Assembly (NCBI RefSeq): GCF_954871325.1
Contig: NC_088775.1
Coordinates: 63,589,561-63,653,560 of the forward strand
Reading direction: 5' to 3'
From: Gordionus sp. m RMFG-2023
Lineage: Eukaryota; Nematomorpha; Gordioida; Chordodea; Parachordodidae
Length of the DNA stretch: 64,000 nucleotides
Shown piece by piece: positions 46,136 to 58,285 of the stretch (positions are counted from its first letter, which is position 1; each line of letters begins with the position of its first letter). The notes beneath the pieces are model-generated. The model made no database searches, was not told the DNA's origin, and saw only the letters and a program-made list of their open reading frames with translations. Position numbers and translations under genes: made by a program.

Positions 46136-47620
46136 GTATACACCTATCATGTAGTTCAACATTCACAGAGCTATATCATCACAATGTGGGTCGAATCTTT
46201 TTCCCATGATATTTAACGACTCCAATATAAGTGCAAACCTTACTTGTGGTAGAACAAAAATGAGCAAAGCTATCACAAGTGTTTTAGTACCTGAATCCTA
46301 GAGGTCAATTCTAGACCATTTAAAAGATGGGCATCCATATGTAATTCTGACAGATGCAAGAATAAGAACATTTCAAAAAAACTGTTAAATTTTTTTCCTC
46401 GGATAGGGAAAAATCCATCGATGTATCTAACCACATAATGTAAATATAGCTGATTCAGGGTTATCAATGAATTGCATGTCAGCTTTCTGCGCTGATAATG
46501 CCTCTGTAAATTTTGGCAAAAACCAAAGTGTATTTACCGAATTGAGGCCGCACAATAATGAATTAATACCAATTGAGTGTATATGCCATATACTACATGA
46601 TTCTTGCAAGAAGGCAATGAATGTACTATCTGTGGATGTTGAAATAATTATGATGTGAGTTTTAACGAATTTAATTCATCAACTATAAGAGTTAATGAAT
46701 TAAAAGAGTTGGTGGAGTGGTCTGACTTGGAATGGTGTGAGTTGTTGTGATATGTACCTATCAGGTGCTTATCGTTAATATATGCCATCGATAGAATTTT
46801 TAAATTTTACAAACCCTTAAAAAAATACTTTTTAAATAAAGATTTTAAAAGCTGTCCTAAAATTTTGAATTTTTTTTAGTATGAAATAGCAGAAGCATAT
46901 TTGGGATTAGTTTCACATGTAGGAAATCTACTTCATGAAGTTAATATTTAGTTGCAATCAGAATATTCTTTATTAATAAAGATTCACAAAATCATGCTAC
47001 AGCTCTGTTCATCTCTACAGTTAAAAATTTATAATAAATTTTATGACGCTATTTCTAAAAATATTAAATGTTCAAATAATACTCTAATTAATACATTTTT
47101 AAATGAAGCAGATATTTTTATTAAGACAATTTTAGAATATTTACGATCAAAATTTGATTTTAATAACTATTTACAAATGTATAAATATTATGACCTTGGA
47201 ACAGAAACTGTCAATTGATGGTTTTTGTAATTTAATAAATATATTAAAAATACTGAAAGATATAGATGTCTTGTTTGAGGAGATTGTAATTCTCTCTATT
47301 TTTTATGATTCGCCAGAATACTTAAAGTTAGATTGTCTAAAAGCAGAGGAGAAACGGCTAGAATTTTTCCGTAATAACAATAAATCCCCATGCTTGGAAA
47401 AAAATTGCGAGCATGTCTTCTTTACCTCATTCTAATACCTCATCCGAGCGCATTTTTAGCCTGATGAGGACTGTCTGGGAAAAGGATTGCTTTAACAACA
47501 TTAGAGGCTGAGCTAATGGTTAAACAAATTTATAATATGTCATGCCAGGAATTTTATAAATATCTCAATAACGACGGTAAACGTTTAGTTCCATTATTTA
47601 AATCTCAAATTAAATATAAT
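46136..47620 (+). pseudogene. hAT D transposase remains, forward arm
   Basis: Pieces in order: IHRAISSQCGSNLFP-like (about 46155-46210), SAFCADNASVNFGKNQSVFT then ELRPHNNELIPIECICH (46467-46610, the hAT second-Asp and CxxH region), a helical middle (46952-47435), and MSSLPHSNTSSERIFSLMRT (about 47415-47475), the C-terminal motif. Frames change several times, some perhaps at introns (GTTTTAAC...TTTTTTTTAG near 46880). Dead. Confidence 0.75.
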
Positions 47621-47639
47621 TAACATTATATTTAATTTT

Positions 47640-48500
47640 CCATATTTTTTTATTTTTACATTCGCATAAAATAAATATATTTTTTACATTGTAAATCAAA
47701 AATAGAGAGCATTACAATATCCTCAAACAAGACATCAATGTCTATCTGTATTTTTAAAATTTTTGAACATTTTAATATAGTTTTAGCAATGGCGCCATAA
47801 AATTTATTGTCAATTTTTAACTGTAAAGATTAACACATCTGCAGCATAATTTTGTGAATCTTTGTTAAGATTCTTCTGATTGCAACTGCACATTAACAGT
47901 ATGTAGTAGATTTCCTACATGTGAAATCATTCCTAAATATACCTCTGCCATTCACTACTGAAAAAAATTTTCAAAATGTTAGGACAGCTTTTATAATCTT
48001 TATTTAAAAAATATTTAAAGGTTTATAAAATTTTAAAATTCTATAGATGGCGGGTATTAGGAACATATAGCAACCAACATTGTGCTGACTCAATTCTGTA
48101 AATACACTCTGGTTTTTTCCAAATTCACTGAGGCATAATCAAATCATAAAGTTGACATGTAATTTATTGATAATCCCGAATCTGCTATATTTACCATTAT
48201 ATGGTTAGCTATGTCTTTGGATATTTCACTATTTGAGGGGAAAAAATTTAATAGTTTTCCTGAAACGTTCTTAATTTTGTTGAAATAGCGAAGGATTAAT
48301 ATTTACCTTATTAGATGCATCTGTTAGAATTGCATATGTATGCCCATCTTTCAAATCGTCAAGAATTGACCTCCTGAATTCAGGTTCCTTGCTCATTTTT
48401 GTTCTACAAGTAAAGTTTTCATTTATCTTGGAGTAGTTAAATATTATGGGGAAAGATTCTACCTACATTGTAATAAGTAGCTCTGTGAATGTTATACTAC
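47640..48500 (-). pseudogene. hAT D transposase remains, reverse arm
   Basis: Reverse-complement copy of about 46190-47300: TAGAGAGCATTACAATATCC, CTATAGATGGCGGGTATTAG, and DLKDGHTYAILTDASN with donor AATAAG|GTAAAT at about 48301. It diverges from the forward arm by roughly 20 percent by eye and lacks the SSERIFS end. The two arms meet tail to tail at about 47625. Confidence 0.7.
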
Positions 48501-49162
48501 AAGATAAGTGATTACAATTGCCTCAACTGTAGTTGCATCTGTATTATTTCTTATTTATGGAGAATATTTTTGTTTTGCAATGAATGTAGATACACTCTTA
48601 TTTATGGAGAATATTTTTGTTTTGCAATGAATGTAGGTACACTCCCCTGCACTGATTATAATAATGTGATTGAACAATAATAAATAAAATAATTATCATT
48701 GAAATGAGTACAATATTACCTTATTATATATTTAAATGTGATATGTGATAATTAAGCCCCAATCCCAATAATGTTATACACACACACAAGGTAGTATTCC
48801 AATTGCGGATGTTTTCCGGGACATTCGCATAAAATATATTTTTTACATTGTAAAATTAAAATCGTTTGTTTTTTTATAAAATTTTATCTTGTTTACATTC
48901 TTTTTTATAAATTAATATATTTTAATAAATCAAGATGTTATTTTATTTTGAAAAATAGTTACCGAATTCGTATTTACATAAACTAATTATAAAAAATAAT
49001 AGGCGGATAATTAAGTCAATTTAAAATCTCGGCCTTTTTTAGCAAATTTTTTAATTCTACCGCAATTTTCATTTTTCCCGCAAAATACCAAATTTCTCCC
49101 GCAATTTAAAAATTTTGACCTGGCAACCCTGCCTTGCGCGCCATCCCCTAGTGACGTCACTG

Positions 49163-49499
49163 ATTTAATGTAATTGTGACTCGGATGAATAACATATGAT
49201 GCCAGCACTACTTGTAATTATTTTTGATATGTCGGGAAACAATTGATAATTTAATATTTAAATCTATAGCTAGACTCAACGTGTTGAGAAGTATTGAGCA
49301 CTTTTTTGGTTAAGTTATATTTATGTTTTAAAATTATATTATTTAAACTGTTCACAATTTAAGATGCTTTATATTTTTCTTTCTCTTTTTCTTTTTTCCC
49401 TTTCTACCTTCCTAACACGACATTAGACTTTCCTTCATAGAAAAAATGTAATTCCAACTAATTCTGTCTAGTCATTTTCTTCCAGGCAGCGTCTACATG
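49163..49499. other. AT-rich spacer
   Basis: No gene. A pyrimidine-rich run (TTTCTTTCTCTTTTTCTTTT) lies at 49375-49410. Confidence 0.4.
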
Positions 49500-49504
49500 A
49501 GCAG

Positions 49505-49615
49505 GGGGGGGGGGGTAGGAACAGTTATCCTAATATCTATAAAGGGGTAGAGGGTAGGGGGTAGGTGGTAGGGGGTAGGCATTTTGGGGGGTAGGCATTT
49601 TGGGGGTAGGCTATA
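49505..49615. repeat. G-rich minisatellite
   Basis: A run of 12 G at 49505, then eight or so copies of GGGGGTAGGNNN (GTAGAGGGTAGGGGGTAGGTGG). It has strong G-quadruplex potential in an otherwise AT-rich region. Possibly the G-rich end of a lost hAT. Confidence 0.75.
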
Positions 49616-49764
49616 ATAATCTAGAAAATTTTCCATTACATTTTTAAATTATCTATGGATAACATTTTGGTATAATAATCTATAATATAATTGTAGACCT
49701 ATTATAATATAAATACACTGCTAAATATCGACCGTTACAATCATAATATATTGCACCCCATTTT

Positions 49765-50330
49765 TTTGAATTTCGAGAGATGAAAACTAGAATACAAAAG
49801 GCAAAAGGGGCTTTTCACAAGTATATGAAGTTATGGAAGACGAAGGAGATCTCTGTTCACACCAGACTTAGAATCTTCAATTCTACAATCATCCCCATAT
49901 TACTTTTTGGAGGGGACTTATGGGAATTTAACAAAACAGAAAATAGGAGACTCCAATCCTTTATAAATAACTGCCTTAGAATCATAAATGGAATTTTTTA
50001 TCCGAAGGTTATATCAAACAACAATTTATGGAGAGCATCTAAGCATACTCCACACATCACCCTGAGGAAACGCCGTATTCAATTTCTGGCCCATATCAAG
50101 AAACTCAGATCAAAATCTTGTCCATGATGCTATTACTTGGCTTTACACCAATAATAAAAAAGAATATACAAAATACAAATCCCTCTGGTACTATAAGACC
50201 ATAAAAGATATAATGGAGTTAAATTTAAATATGAAACAATTTATTAAATTAAATAACTGCAAAAAGTCCATCAAAAAACTTTTCAGGATAAAGGAAAGAT
50301 TTTTCAAATGAAAAAATCATCAGTGTTTTT
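49765..50330 (+). pseudogene. LINE (non-LTR retrotransposon) 3' tail
   Basis: The end of a LINE ORF2: IQKAKGAFHKYMKLWKTKEI, RLRIFNSTIIPILLFGGDLW and RLQSFINNCLRIINGIFYPK, then LW..S..TPHITLRKRR. This is the typical region after the reverse transcriptase catalytic core. A frame shift after SKSCP (50127) leads to VHDAITWLYTNN. It is 5' truncated, as usual for LINEs. TSD not found. Confidence 0.82.
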
Positions 50331-50997
50331 TATATTTTTAATCACCAAAATCAACTATGGGACGTTTCTAAATTAGGACTAATAGCAAACTAGATTGCAT
50401 ATGCGCTATATATCACGTATCACGTAATTTCCCGTCTACACAATTTCACAATATTTTTTTAAATTATTAAATTATAAATATTTTAAATTAAATCAATTTT
50501 ACAATCTAATTTTTACAATCTAATTTTTACAATCTAATTTTTACAATCTATATAAATTTTTTAAGTTAGATGTCAAGCAATAAAATATGTTACAAGGTAA
50601 AATGTTTGTATACAGGCTGTACCTCCAAAAAAATTAGAAAAAATAAAATTAATTTACATTACAAAATAAGACATCCTCATAGTGAAGTAAAGTTTGAGGT
50701 TATAGCTATTAAAAAAGAGAATATATGGAGCAATATTGGTCTAAATACAAATAATCTCAAAATAACAAATGGAATCAATACCCAATTTAAAAAAAATAAA
50801 TCAATTGCAACATATTTTCAAAAGGTTAAACTATTTTCTAATTTTAAAACATTCTTATATCACATGTAAATATATTATATAATTTATTTATTTCACTATT
50901 AGATGATGAGACCCAGGTTTTATAATTTTTAATCATTTATTTTTTTTATAAATCAAAATCATTTTCTATATTTATAATTAATAGCAATCTCATTTAG

Positions 50998-51158
50998 ATG
51001 CCCCCTATCCAGAAATTTTACCATTGTTAGATGATGAAGCCTAGGTTTTATAATTTTTAAATATGATTCTTTTATAAATCAAGATCATTTTCTATATTTA
51101 TAATTAATAGCAATCTCATTTAGATGCCCCCTATCCAGAAATTATACCATTGTTAGAT
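50998..51158 (+). repeat. hAT G exon array, left part
   Basis: 126-bp units. Acceptor TAGCAATCTCATTTAG, a 47-nt exon (GCCCCCTATCCAGAAATT...) reading APYPEI(I/L)PLLDDEAQ-like, donor CAG|GTTTTAT. One full unit (50998-51044), the tail of another before it (to about 50915), and a third cut at 51158 by the MULE. Confidence 0.75.
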
Positions 51159-51379
51159 GGATTCAGGTCTAAATCGCATTAATCAAAATAGCATAAACAT
51201 ACTCACTTTATGTTACCACTAGAAAATTTAAATAATAAATAACATATATTATAAATATTTGTTTAGAAAGATTAATAGATAAAAAATATATACATGTGTA
51301 ATAAATATTACATATATATTATATTAAATAAATATAATAAAATATTAAATATATACTTAAATATTACATACATATATAA

Positions 51380-51775
51380 TTAATAAATATACCATATATA
51401 ATTTACCTACATATTATAAATATGATGTTATTATAAAATATAATCAATATGTTAGTTAAATAATACCGATATAAGTGAAATTAAATATATATATATATGT
51501 TAAATAAATATTTTAAAATATTAAATATATTTAAATATTATTTATATGTATATTATAAGTATAATAAATTCATATACCATATATAATTTACCTACATATT
51601 ATAAATATGATCTTATTATAATTTAGTTATATATTATCTTAAATAATATCGATATACAGTAAAATTAAATATATATATGTTAAGTAAATATATTTAAATA
51701 TTATTTATATATATATTACTTGTATAATAAATAAATATACCATATATAATTTACCTACATATTACATATATGATG
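51380..51775. repeat. AT-rich tandem repeat, unit about 170-180 bp
   Basis: The phrase ACCATATATAATTTACCTAC (then ATATTATAAATATGAT) recurs at about 51390, 51574 and 51739. The last copy is interrupted by the MITE. Confidence 0.7.
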
Positions 51776-52159
51776 CAGTGGCGTAGCTACGGGGGTGGTT
51801 TTCGGGTTTGGAGATTATTTTTAGATTATACGTTCAAAAGACTTAAAAGTGATTTTATATCAATTATATTTTGATGGTTTTGATGTTTGTGGAAGGATAT
51901 TATATTACTATTGAAATTATTCTGGATAGTATTATTATAAAGTCATTGAGAATAATCTACTAAATTATAATAACATATTATTGATGTATTTAAAAAATAT
52001 ATTTATTATATATTATCGAAGATATGGTTATTTGTAAGATAAACCCGGCCGAAGGCCTTGGCAAAAGGGCCGAAGGCCCGTTAAAGGGGATCTGGGAGGC
52101 GAAGCCCCCCAGCTATATGTATGGACCCCCTCTAAGGAAAATTCCTAGCTACGCCACTG
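51776..52159. mobile_element. hAT-type MITE, 384 bp
   Basis: TIR CAGTGGCGTAGCTACG / TAGCTACGCCACTG and a perfect 8-bp target duplication ATATGATG (51768-51775 and 52160-52167). The right half is GC-rich (CCCGGCCGAAGGCC, GGCGAAGCCCCCC) and resembles 41270-41340 and 30437-30520. No coding. It belongs to the hAT E end type. Confidence 0.93.
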
Positions 52160-52167
52160 ATATGATG

Positions 52168-53930
52168 TTATTATAATTTAGGTGTATATCAAGTTTACTA
52201 CTAGGGAAGCAATCGAAAATTATTTTTAATTTTTATTTATTAGTAAAACCATAATAAAATTAAATTAAAATATAAAATTAAGTAGAATTCATCTTTGTTT
52301 TTGAGTAAAATGTGCTAAATTATAATAGTTATTGCTAGATTTCAATTTTTTTAATAATTTTTTTTCAATCGAAATAAAAAATAGATTTAAAATTTAAAAA
52401 TATTTTTAATTTATTTATTAAAAGTTAGCGGAATATCATAAAATTATTTTACAAAATTCTAAATTAATTGCTTAAAATAATTTGGTGCATCAATGGTATT
52501 GTTTATAATTATTAGGTGTCATGGCTAAGCGAAGATTTATAAATTCCCTTGCATGATAAAAATATCCTTCACAATCTTAAACTGATATCTATAGATATAA
52601 ATGGGAAAAAAATAATATATATATTTTTATAAATAAATTTTAATATTATATATATTTTTTTATTATATTAGTCTTAATATTTTTATAATATATATTTATT
52701 TAAATTATATGCTTATATATATGAGGTAAAATTAGCACTTATTTTTATTTTTTAGATAAATAAAACGTTAAATAAAAGTATATCAAAATTTATCTATAAA
52801 CAGATACAGATACCTCTTAAGTAGTATATAGATACAGATACTTTTTATACAACTCTGATAATCTTAATAAATTTATAATTACAATTATTGAACATTAATT
52901 ATTGCTTTTAAAAAAGAAAAATATTCTTACTCATGATATAGTTTATATTTTTGTTTGTAGAGCGATAACTATTTTTATCTATTTTTTTGTTAATTATTTT
53001 TTTTGTAGAGCGATAATACTTTTATCAATTTTTTTTTGTTTAATTGTTTTTTATGTAGAGCGATAACTATTTGTATCAATAATATTTTGTTAGTTTTTTT
53101 TCGCAATAAAAATTTGATTATTATTTTATTGTTTGTAGAAATATATATAAAGTGAAGAAAAATAAAATATAAATAATATAGTTGTTTTCATTCATTTTTT
53201 CCCCTTGCTACAAAATATTTTGTGTTTTAAAAAAAATTGATAAAGAGAAAAGTAAAAGAAAAATTAAAATTAATACCGGAAAAAGAAGTAAAATAAATTT
53301 ACGTTAATTAAAATTTATAAAATTACTATCATCCGATTTTACTAATACTTTTAAAAAAGTGATAGTGCCTATTTAAAATTTTATGATAAAAACTTTCTTT
53401 CAATGGTTCAATAGATCCTTGTTTTGATACAATCTTCATCATTAGATTTCTCTCTAATGGGGTTGATAATAAATCTAAAAGCACTAATCTCAATCATTCA
53501 GTGGACTAATTTTTTAAGATGTTTTGTTTATAATTCCATATTAAATTAACTGAAGGTCCAACCCTATTAAATTATTTAAAAATTAATATATTTAGAGTGA
53601 CCAAATAGATATCATTATACCTTAGATTAATCTGATTTAAATAATGTTAATATAAAAAAAATAATAATTAATATAAAAAATATGGTTAAGGGCATCTAGT
53701 TAATAAAACATATATTCATGAAATTTGATTAAGTCTGTTAAATATATTATTTAGTTTTTATTTATTTTGTTAAAATATATTTCAATAAATAAAAATATTA
53801 CCAATAGAGCATTATGTGTACCAGGATTAGTTGAATGTTGCTTTTATACAAGTAAATTATAATGGCAAATGTTAAAATATCGAGTGTGAAATTATTTAAG
53901 TTCTTTAATAAATTTCTAAATGTTATTGTT
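52168..53930. other. AT-rich MULE interior
   Basis: No gene. Three copies of TTTGTAGAGCGATAACTATT (52957, 53003 and 53055) with TTTATC and TTTTTTTGTT between, unit about 50 bp. The rest is featureless. Confidence 0.5.
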
Positions 53931-53949
53931 ATCTTCGTAACTAGTGTTG

Positions 53950-54490
53950 TTAATCGGCTTAGCCGAGTCGGCTCGAACAGAGCTCACCCAAATTTTGGGT
54001 CGTTTTTTTCGACTCCAACTCAAAGTTTTCGTCGTTTTTTACGACTTCGACCAGAGTTCAAGCCGAAAAAAACGACTTCGACCCAAAATATGGGTCGTTT
54101 TTTTCGACTCCGACCCAAGTCCAAGCCGAAAAAAACGACTTCGACCCAAAATATGGGTCGTTTTTTACGACTCCGACTCAAAATTTGGGTCGTATTTTTC
54201 GACTTAAACTTGAAGTTTGGGTCATATTTTTCGACTCAAACTTGAAGTTTGGGTCGTATTTTTCGACTAAAACTTGAAGTTTGGGTCGTATTTTTTGACT
54301 CAAACTTGAAGTTTGGGTCGTATTTTTCGACTCCAACTCAAAGTTTGGGTCGTTTTTCTGACTCAGACTCAAACATCGGGTCGTTTTATTCAATCCGACC
54401 CAAAATATGGATCTTTTTTTTAAAGACGACTTAAAGTTAGGGTTGCTTTTTTTCACCCCTAACCCAATTATCTAGATCATTTTTTTCGAC
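53950..54490. repeat. Left GGGTCGTTTTTTTCGACTC array of the foldback
   Basis: About 14 degenerate units of about 34 bp (GACTCAAACTTGAAGTTTGGGTCG with ATTTTTC between). Open frames here in several phases are repeat artefacts. Confidence 0.88.
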
Positions 54491-54599
54491 CAAAAGTCAA
54501 ATAACATTTAGTATATATTAATATTATAGGCGGGAAAGTTACTTAAAGCTTCTTTAAATTATAATGCTCTGATTAACTATTCATCATAGTTATATTTTA

Positions 54600-56249
54600 A
54601 AATTTTTAATTGATGTACCATAGAAAAGTGCCATTTGTCATGATAATTATTTTTGAACTTTTTTAAATGAAATAGATAAAAATATATATTGTAGACATGT
54701 TAAATCAAAATTTCAGTGATGATGTACCATAGATAAGTGGTAATTGTCATAATCGCTATTTTTGAACTTTTTTGAGTTTTTTTAAAGCAAATTGCTAAAA
54801 ATATATATTCTAAACATGTTAAATTAAAAATTCAGTGAGGATGTATCATAGATAGGTGACAATTGTCATAATCGCTATTTTTGAACTTTTTTCAATTTTT
54901 TTAAAGGAAATAGCAAAAAATATATATTCTAACCATGTTAAATTAAAAATTCAGTGAGGATGTATCATAGATATGTGACAATTGTCATAATCGCTATTTT
55001 TGAACTTTTTCAAATTTTTTTAAAGGAAACATCTTAAAATATATATTCTAAACATGTTAAATTTAAAATTCAGTGAGGATGTATCATATATAGGTGACAA
55101 TTGTCATAATCGCTATTTTTGAACTTTTTCAAATTTTTTTAAAGGAAATATCTAAAAATATATATTCTAAACATGTTAAATTAAAAATTCAGTGAGGATG
55201 TATCATAGATAGGTGACAATTGTCATAATCACTATTTTTGAACTTTTTCAAATTTTTTTAAAGGAAATAGCTAAAAATATATATTCTAAACATGTTAAAT
55301 TAAAATTTCAGTGAGGATGTATCATATATAGGTGACAATTGTCATAATCGCTATTTTTAAACTTTTTCAAATTTTTTAAAGGAAACATCTTAAAATATAT
55401 ATTCTAAACATGTTAAATTTAAAATTCAGTGAGGATTATCATATATAGGTGACAATTGTCATAATCGCTATTTTTGAACTTTTTCAAATTTTTTTAAAGG
55501 AAATATCTAAAAATATATATTCTAAACATGTTAAATTAAAAATTCAGTGAGGATGTATCATAGATAGGTGACAATTGTCATAATCGCTATTATTGAACTT
55601 TTTCAAATTTTTTTAAAGGAAATAGCTAAAAATATATATTCTAAACATGTTAAATTAAAATTTCAGTGAGGATGTATCATAGATAGGTGACAATTGTCAT
55701 AATCGCTATTTTTAAACTTTTTCAAATTTTTTTAAAGGAAATATCTAAAAATATATATTCTAAACATGTTAAATTAAAAATTCAGTGAGGATGTATCATA
55801 GATAGGTGACAATTGTCATAATCGCTATTTTTGAACTTTTTTCAATTTTTTTAAAGGAAATAGCAAAAAATATATATTCTAACCATGTTAAATTAAAAAT
55901 TCAGTGAGGATGTATCATAGATATGTGACAAATGTCATAATCGCTATTTTTGAACTTTTTCAAATTTTTTTAAAGGAAACATCTTAAAATATATATTCTA
56001 AACATGTTAAATTTAAAATTCAGTGAGGATGTATCATATATAGGTGACAATTGTCATAATCGCTATTTTTGAACTTTTTCAAATTTTTTTAAAGGAAATA
56101 TCAAAAAATATATATTCTAAACATGTTAAATTAAAAATTCAGTGAGGATGTATCATAGATATGTGACAATTGTCATAATCGCTATTTTTGAACTTTTTCA
56201 AATTTTTTTAAAGGAGATAGCTAAAAATATATATTCTAAACATGTTAAA
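54600..56249. repeat. Left 119-bp satellite array of the foldback
   Basis: About 14 units (starts near 54722, 54841, 54960, 55079, 55199, 55318 and on). Each holds GTGAGGATGTATCATAGATA, the 12-bp palindrome TGACAATTGTCA, and AATCGCTATTTTTGAACTTT. Sub-types (AAACATCTTAAA, AAATATCTAAAA, AAATAGCTAAAA) recur in a higher-order pattern of about three units. Confidence 0.92.
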
Positions 56250-57560
56250 GTCACCTATCTATGATACATCCTCACTGAATTTTTAATTTAACATGTTTAG
56301 AATATATATTTTTAGATATTTCCTTTAAAAAAATTTCAAAAAGTTTATAAATAGCGATTATGACAATTGTCACCTATCTATGATACATCCTCACTGAAAT
56401 TTTAATTTAACATGTTTAGAATATATATTTTTAGCTATTTCCTTTAAAAAAATTTGAAAAAGTTCAAAAATAGCGATTATGACAATTGTCACCTATCTAT
56501 GATACATCCTCACTGAATTTTTAATTTAACATGTTTAGAATATATATTTTTAGATATTTCCTTTAAAAAAATTTGAAAAAGTTTAAAAATAGCGATTATG
56601 ACAATTGTCACCTATCTATGATACATCCTCACTGAAATTATAATTTAACATGTTTAGAATATATATTTTTAGCTATTTCCTTTAAAAAAATTTGAAAAAG
56701 TTCAAAAATAGCGATTATGACAATTGTCACCTATCTATGATACATCCTCACTGAATTTTTAATTTAACATGTTTAGAATATATATTTTTAGATATTTCCT
56801 TTAAAAAAATTTGAAAAAGTTCAAAAATAGCGATTATGACAATTGTCACCTATATATGATAATCCTCACTGAATTTTAAATTTAACATGTTTAGAATATA
56901 TATTTTTAGCTATTTCCTTTAAAAAAATTTGAAAAAGTTCAAAAATAGCGATTATGACAATTGTCACCTATCTATGATACATCCTCACTGAATTTTTAAT
57001 TTAACATGTTTAGAATATATATTTTTAGATATTTCCTTTAAAAAAATTTGAAAAAGTTCAAAAATAGCGATTATGACAATTGTCACCTATATATGATACA
57101 TCCTCACTGAATTTTAAATTTAACATGTTTAGAATATATATTTTAATATGTTTCCTTTAAAAAAATTTGAAAAAGTTCAAAAATAGCGATTATGACAATT
57201 GTCACATATCTATGATACATCCTCACTGAATTTTTAATTTAACATGGTTAGAATATATATTTTTTGCTATTTCCTTTAAAAAAATTGAAAAAAGTTCAAA
57301 AATAGCGATTATGACAATTGTCACCTATCTATAATACATCCTCACTGAATTTTAATTTAACATGTTTAGAATATATATTTTTAGCAATTTGCTTTAAAAA
57401 AACTCAAAAAAGTTCAAAAATAGCGATTATGACAATTACCACTTATCTATGGTACATCATCAGTGAAATTTTGATTTAACATGTCTACAATATATATTTT
57501 TCTATTTCATTTAAAAAAGTTCAAAAATAATTATCATGACAAATGGCACTTTTCTATGGT
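56250..57560. repeat. Right 119-bp satellite array, inverted
   Basis: About 11 units, reverse complement of the left array. Read from outside in, the first five units have the same sub-type order as the left array (outermost with GGTACATCA, then AAATTGCT, AAATAGCA, AAACATNTT and AAATATCT). Further in, the order and number differ. Confidence 0.92.
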
Positions 57561-57664
57561 ACATCACTTAAAAATTTTAAAATATAACTATGATGAATAG
57601 TTAATCAGAGCATTATAATTTAAAGAAGCTTTAAGTAACTTTCCCGCCTATAATATTAATATAT

Positions 57665-58285
57665 ACTAAATGTTATTTGACTTTTGGTCGAAAAAAATGA
57701 TCTAGATATTGGGTTAGGGGTGAAAAAAAGCAACCCTAACTTTAAGTCGTCTTTAAAAAGAAAGATCCATATTTTGGGTCGGATTGAATAAAACGACCCG
57801 ATGTTTGAGTCTGAGTCAGAAAAACGACCCAAACTTTGAGTTAGAGTCGAAAAATACGACCCAAACTTCAAGTTTTAGTCGAAAAATACGACCCAAACTT
57901 CAAGTTTTAGTCGAAAAATACGACCCAAACTTCAAGTTTTAGTCGAAAAATACGACCCAAACTTCAAGTTTGAGTCGAAAAATATGACCCAAACTTCAAG
58001 TTTAAGTCGAAAAATACGACCCAAATTTCAAGTTTGAGTCGAAATATACGACCCAAATTTTGAGTCGGAGTCGTAAAAAACGACCCATATTTTGGGTCGA
58101 GGTCGTTTTTTTCGGCTTGGACTTGGGTCGGAGTCGAAAAAAACGACCCATATTTTGGGTCGAAGTCGTTTTTTTCGGCTTGAACTCGGGTCGAAGTCGA
58201 AAAAAACGACCCAAACATTGAGTCGGAGTCGAATAAAACGACCCGAGCTTTGGGTCGGGGTCGCGACTCGCGGCGTTTTAACAAC
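57665..58285. repeat. Right CGACCC array of the foldback
   Basis: Reverse of the left array, with about 16-18 units of CGAAAAATACGACCCAAACT. It ends GTCGCGACTCGCGGCG before the TIR. Confidence 0.88.

Larger units (their letters stand above)
45719..49131 (+). mobile_element. hAT D: hAT transposon nested in hAT E
   Basis: 3413 bp. TIRs CAGGGTTGTCATG and (reversed) CAGGGTTGCCAGG. Target duplication CCCTGCGC (45711-45718) and CCTTGCGC (49132-49139), one mismatch. Both ends carry several CTCCCGCAAT / GCGGGAGAAA subterminal repeats (45746-45860 and 49050-49110). The inside is a tail-to-tail inverted duplication of transposase remains. Confidence 0.88.
41233..49162 (-). mobile_element. hAT E: decayed hAT with two nested elements
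   Basis: Left end CAGTGGCGTATCCAGG (41233). Right end (reversed from 49162) CAGTGACGTCACTAGGGG. The GC-rich subterminal region GGGGGCTTCGCCCCC ... GGCCTTCGG ... CTTCGGCCGGG is typical of this hAT group. On the right, GGGGGCTATTCAAATTTTTAGGAGGCTCGAGCCCC. Transposase C-terminal remains lie on the minus strand. It contains the long-TIR element (about 42815-44830) and hAT D (45719-49131). Flanking 8-mers (CTTATATT and ATTTAATG) do not match, so one end may belong to a different copy. Confidence 0.65.

Noticed and set aside
41233-49162. A single clean hAT E with target duplication
   Set aside because: The flanking 8-mers do not match, so I report the ends but not a verified complete insertion.
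53862-54456. Overlapping open frames with repeated FxxxxxSYFSTQT / KKTTSTQNMGRFF peptides
   Set aside because: They occur in several frames on both strands over the 34-bp GGGTCG array and its mirror (57656-58343). They come from the repeat period, not from a gene.
54600-57560. CRISPR-like regularly spaced palindromic repeats
   Set aside because: The whole 119-bp unit is repeated with no unique spacers, the repeats are mirrored, and the context is a eukaryotic TE.
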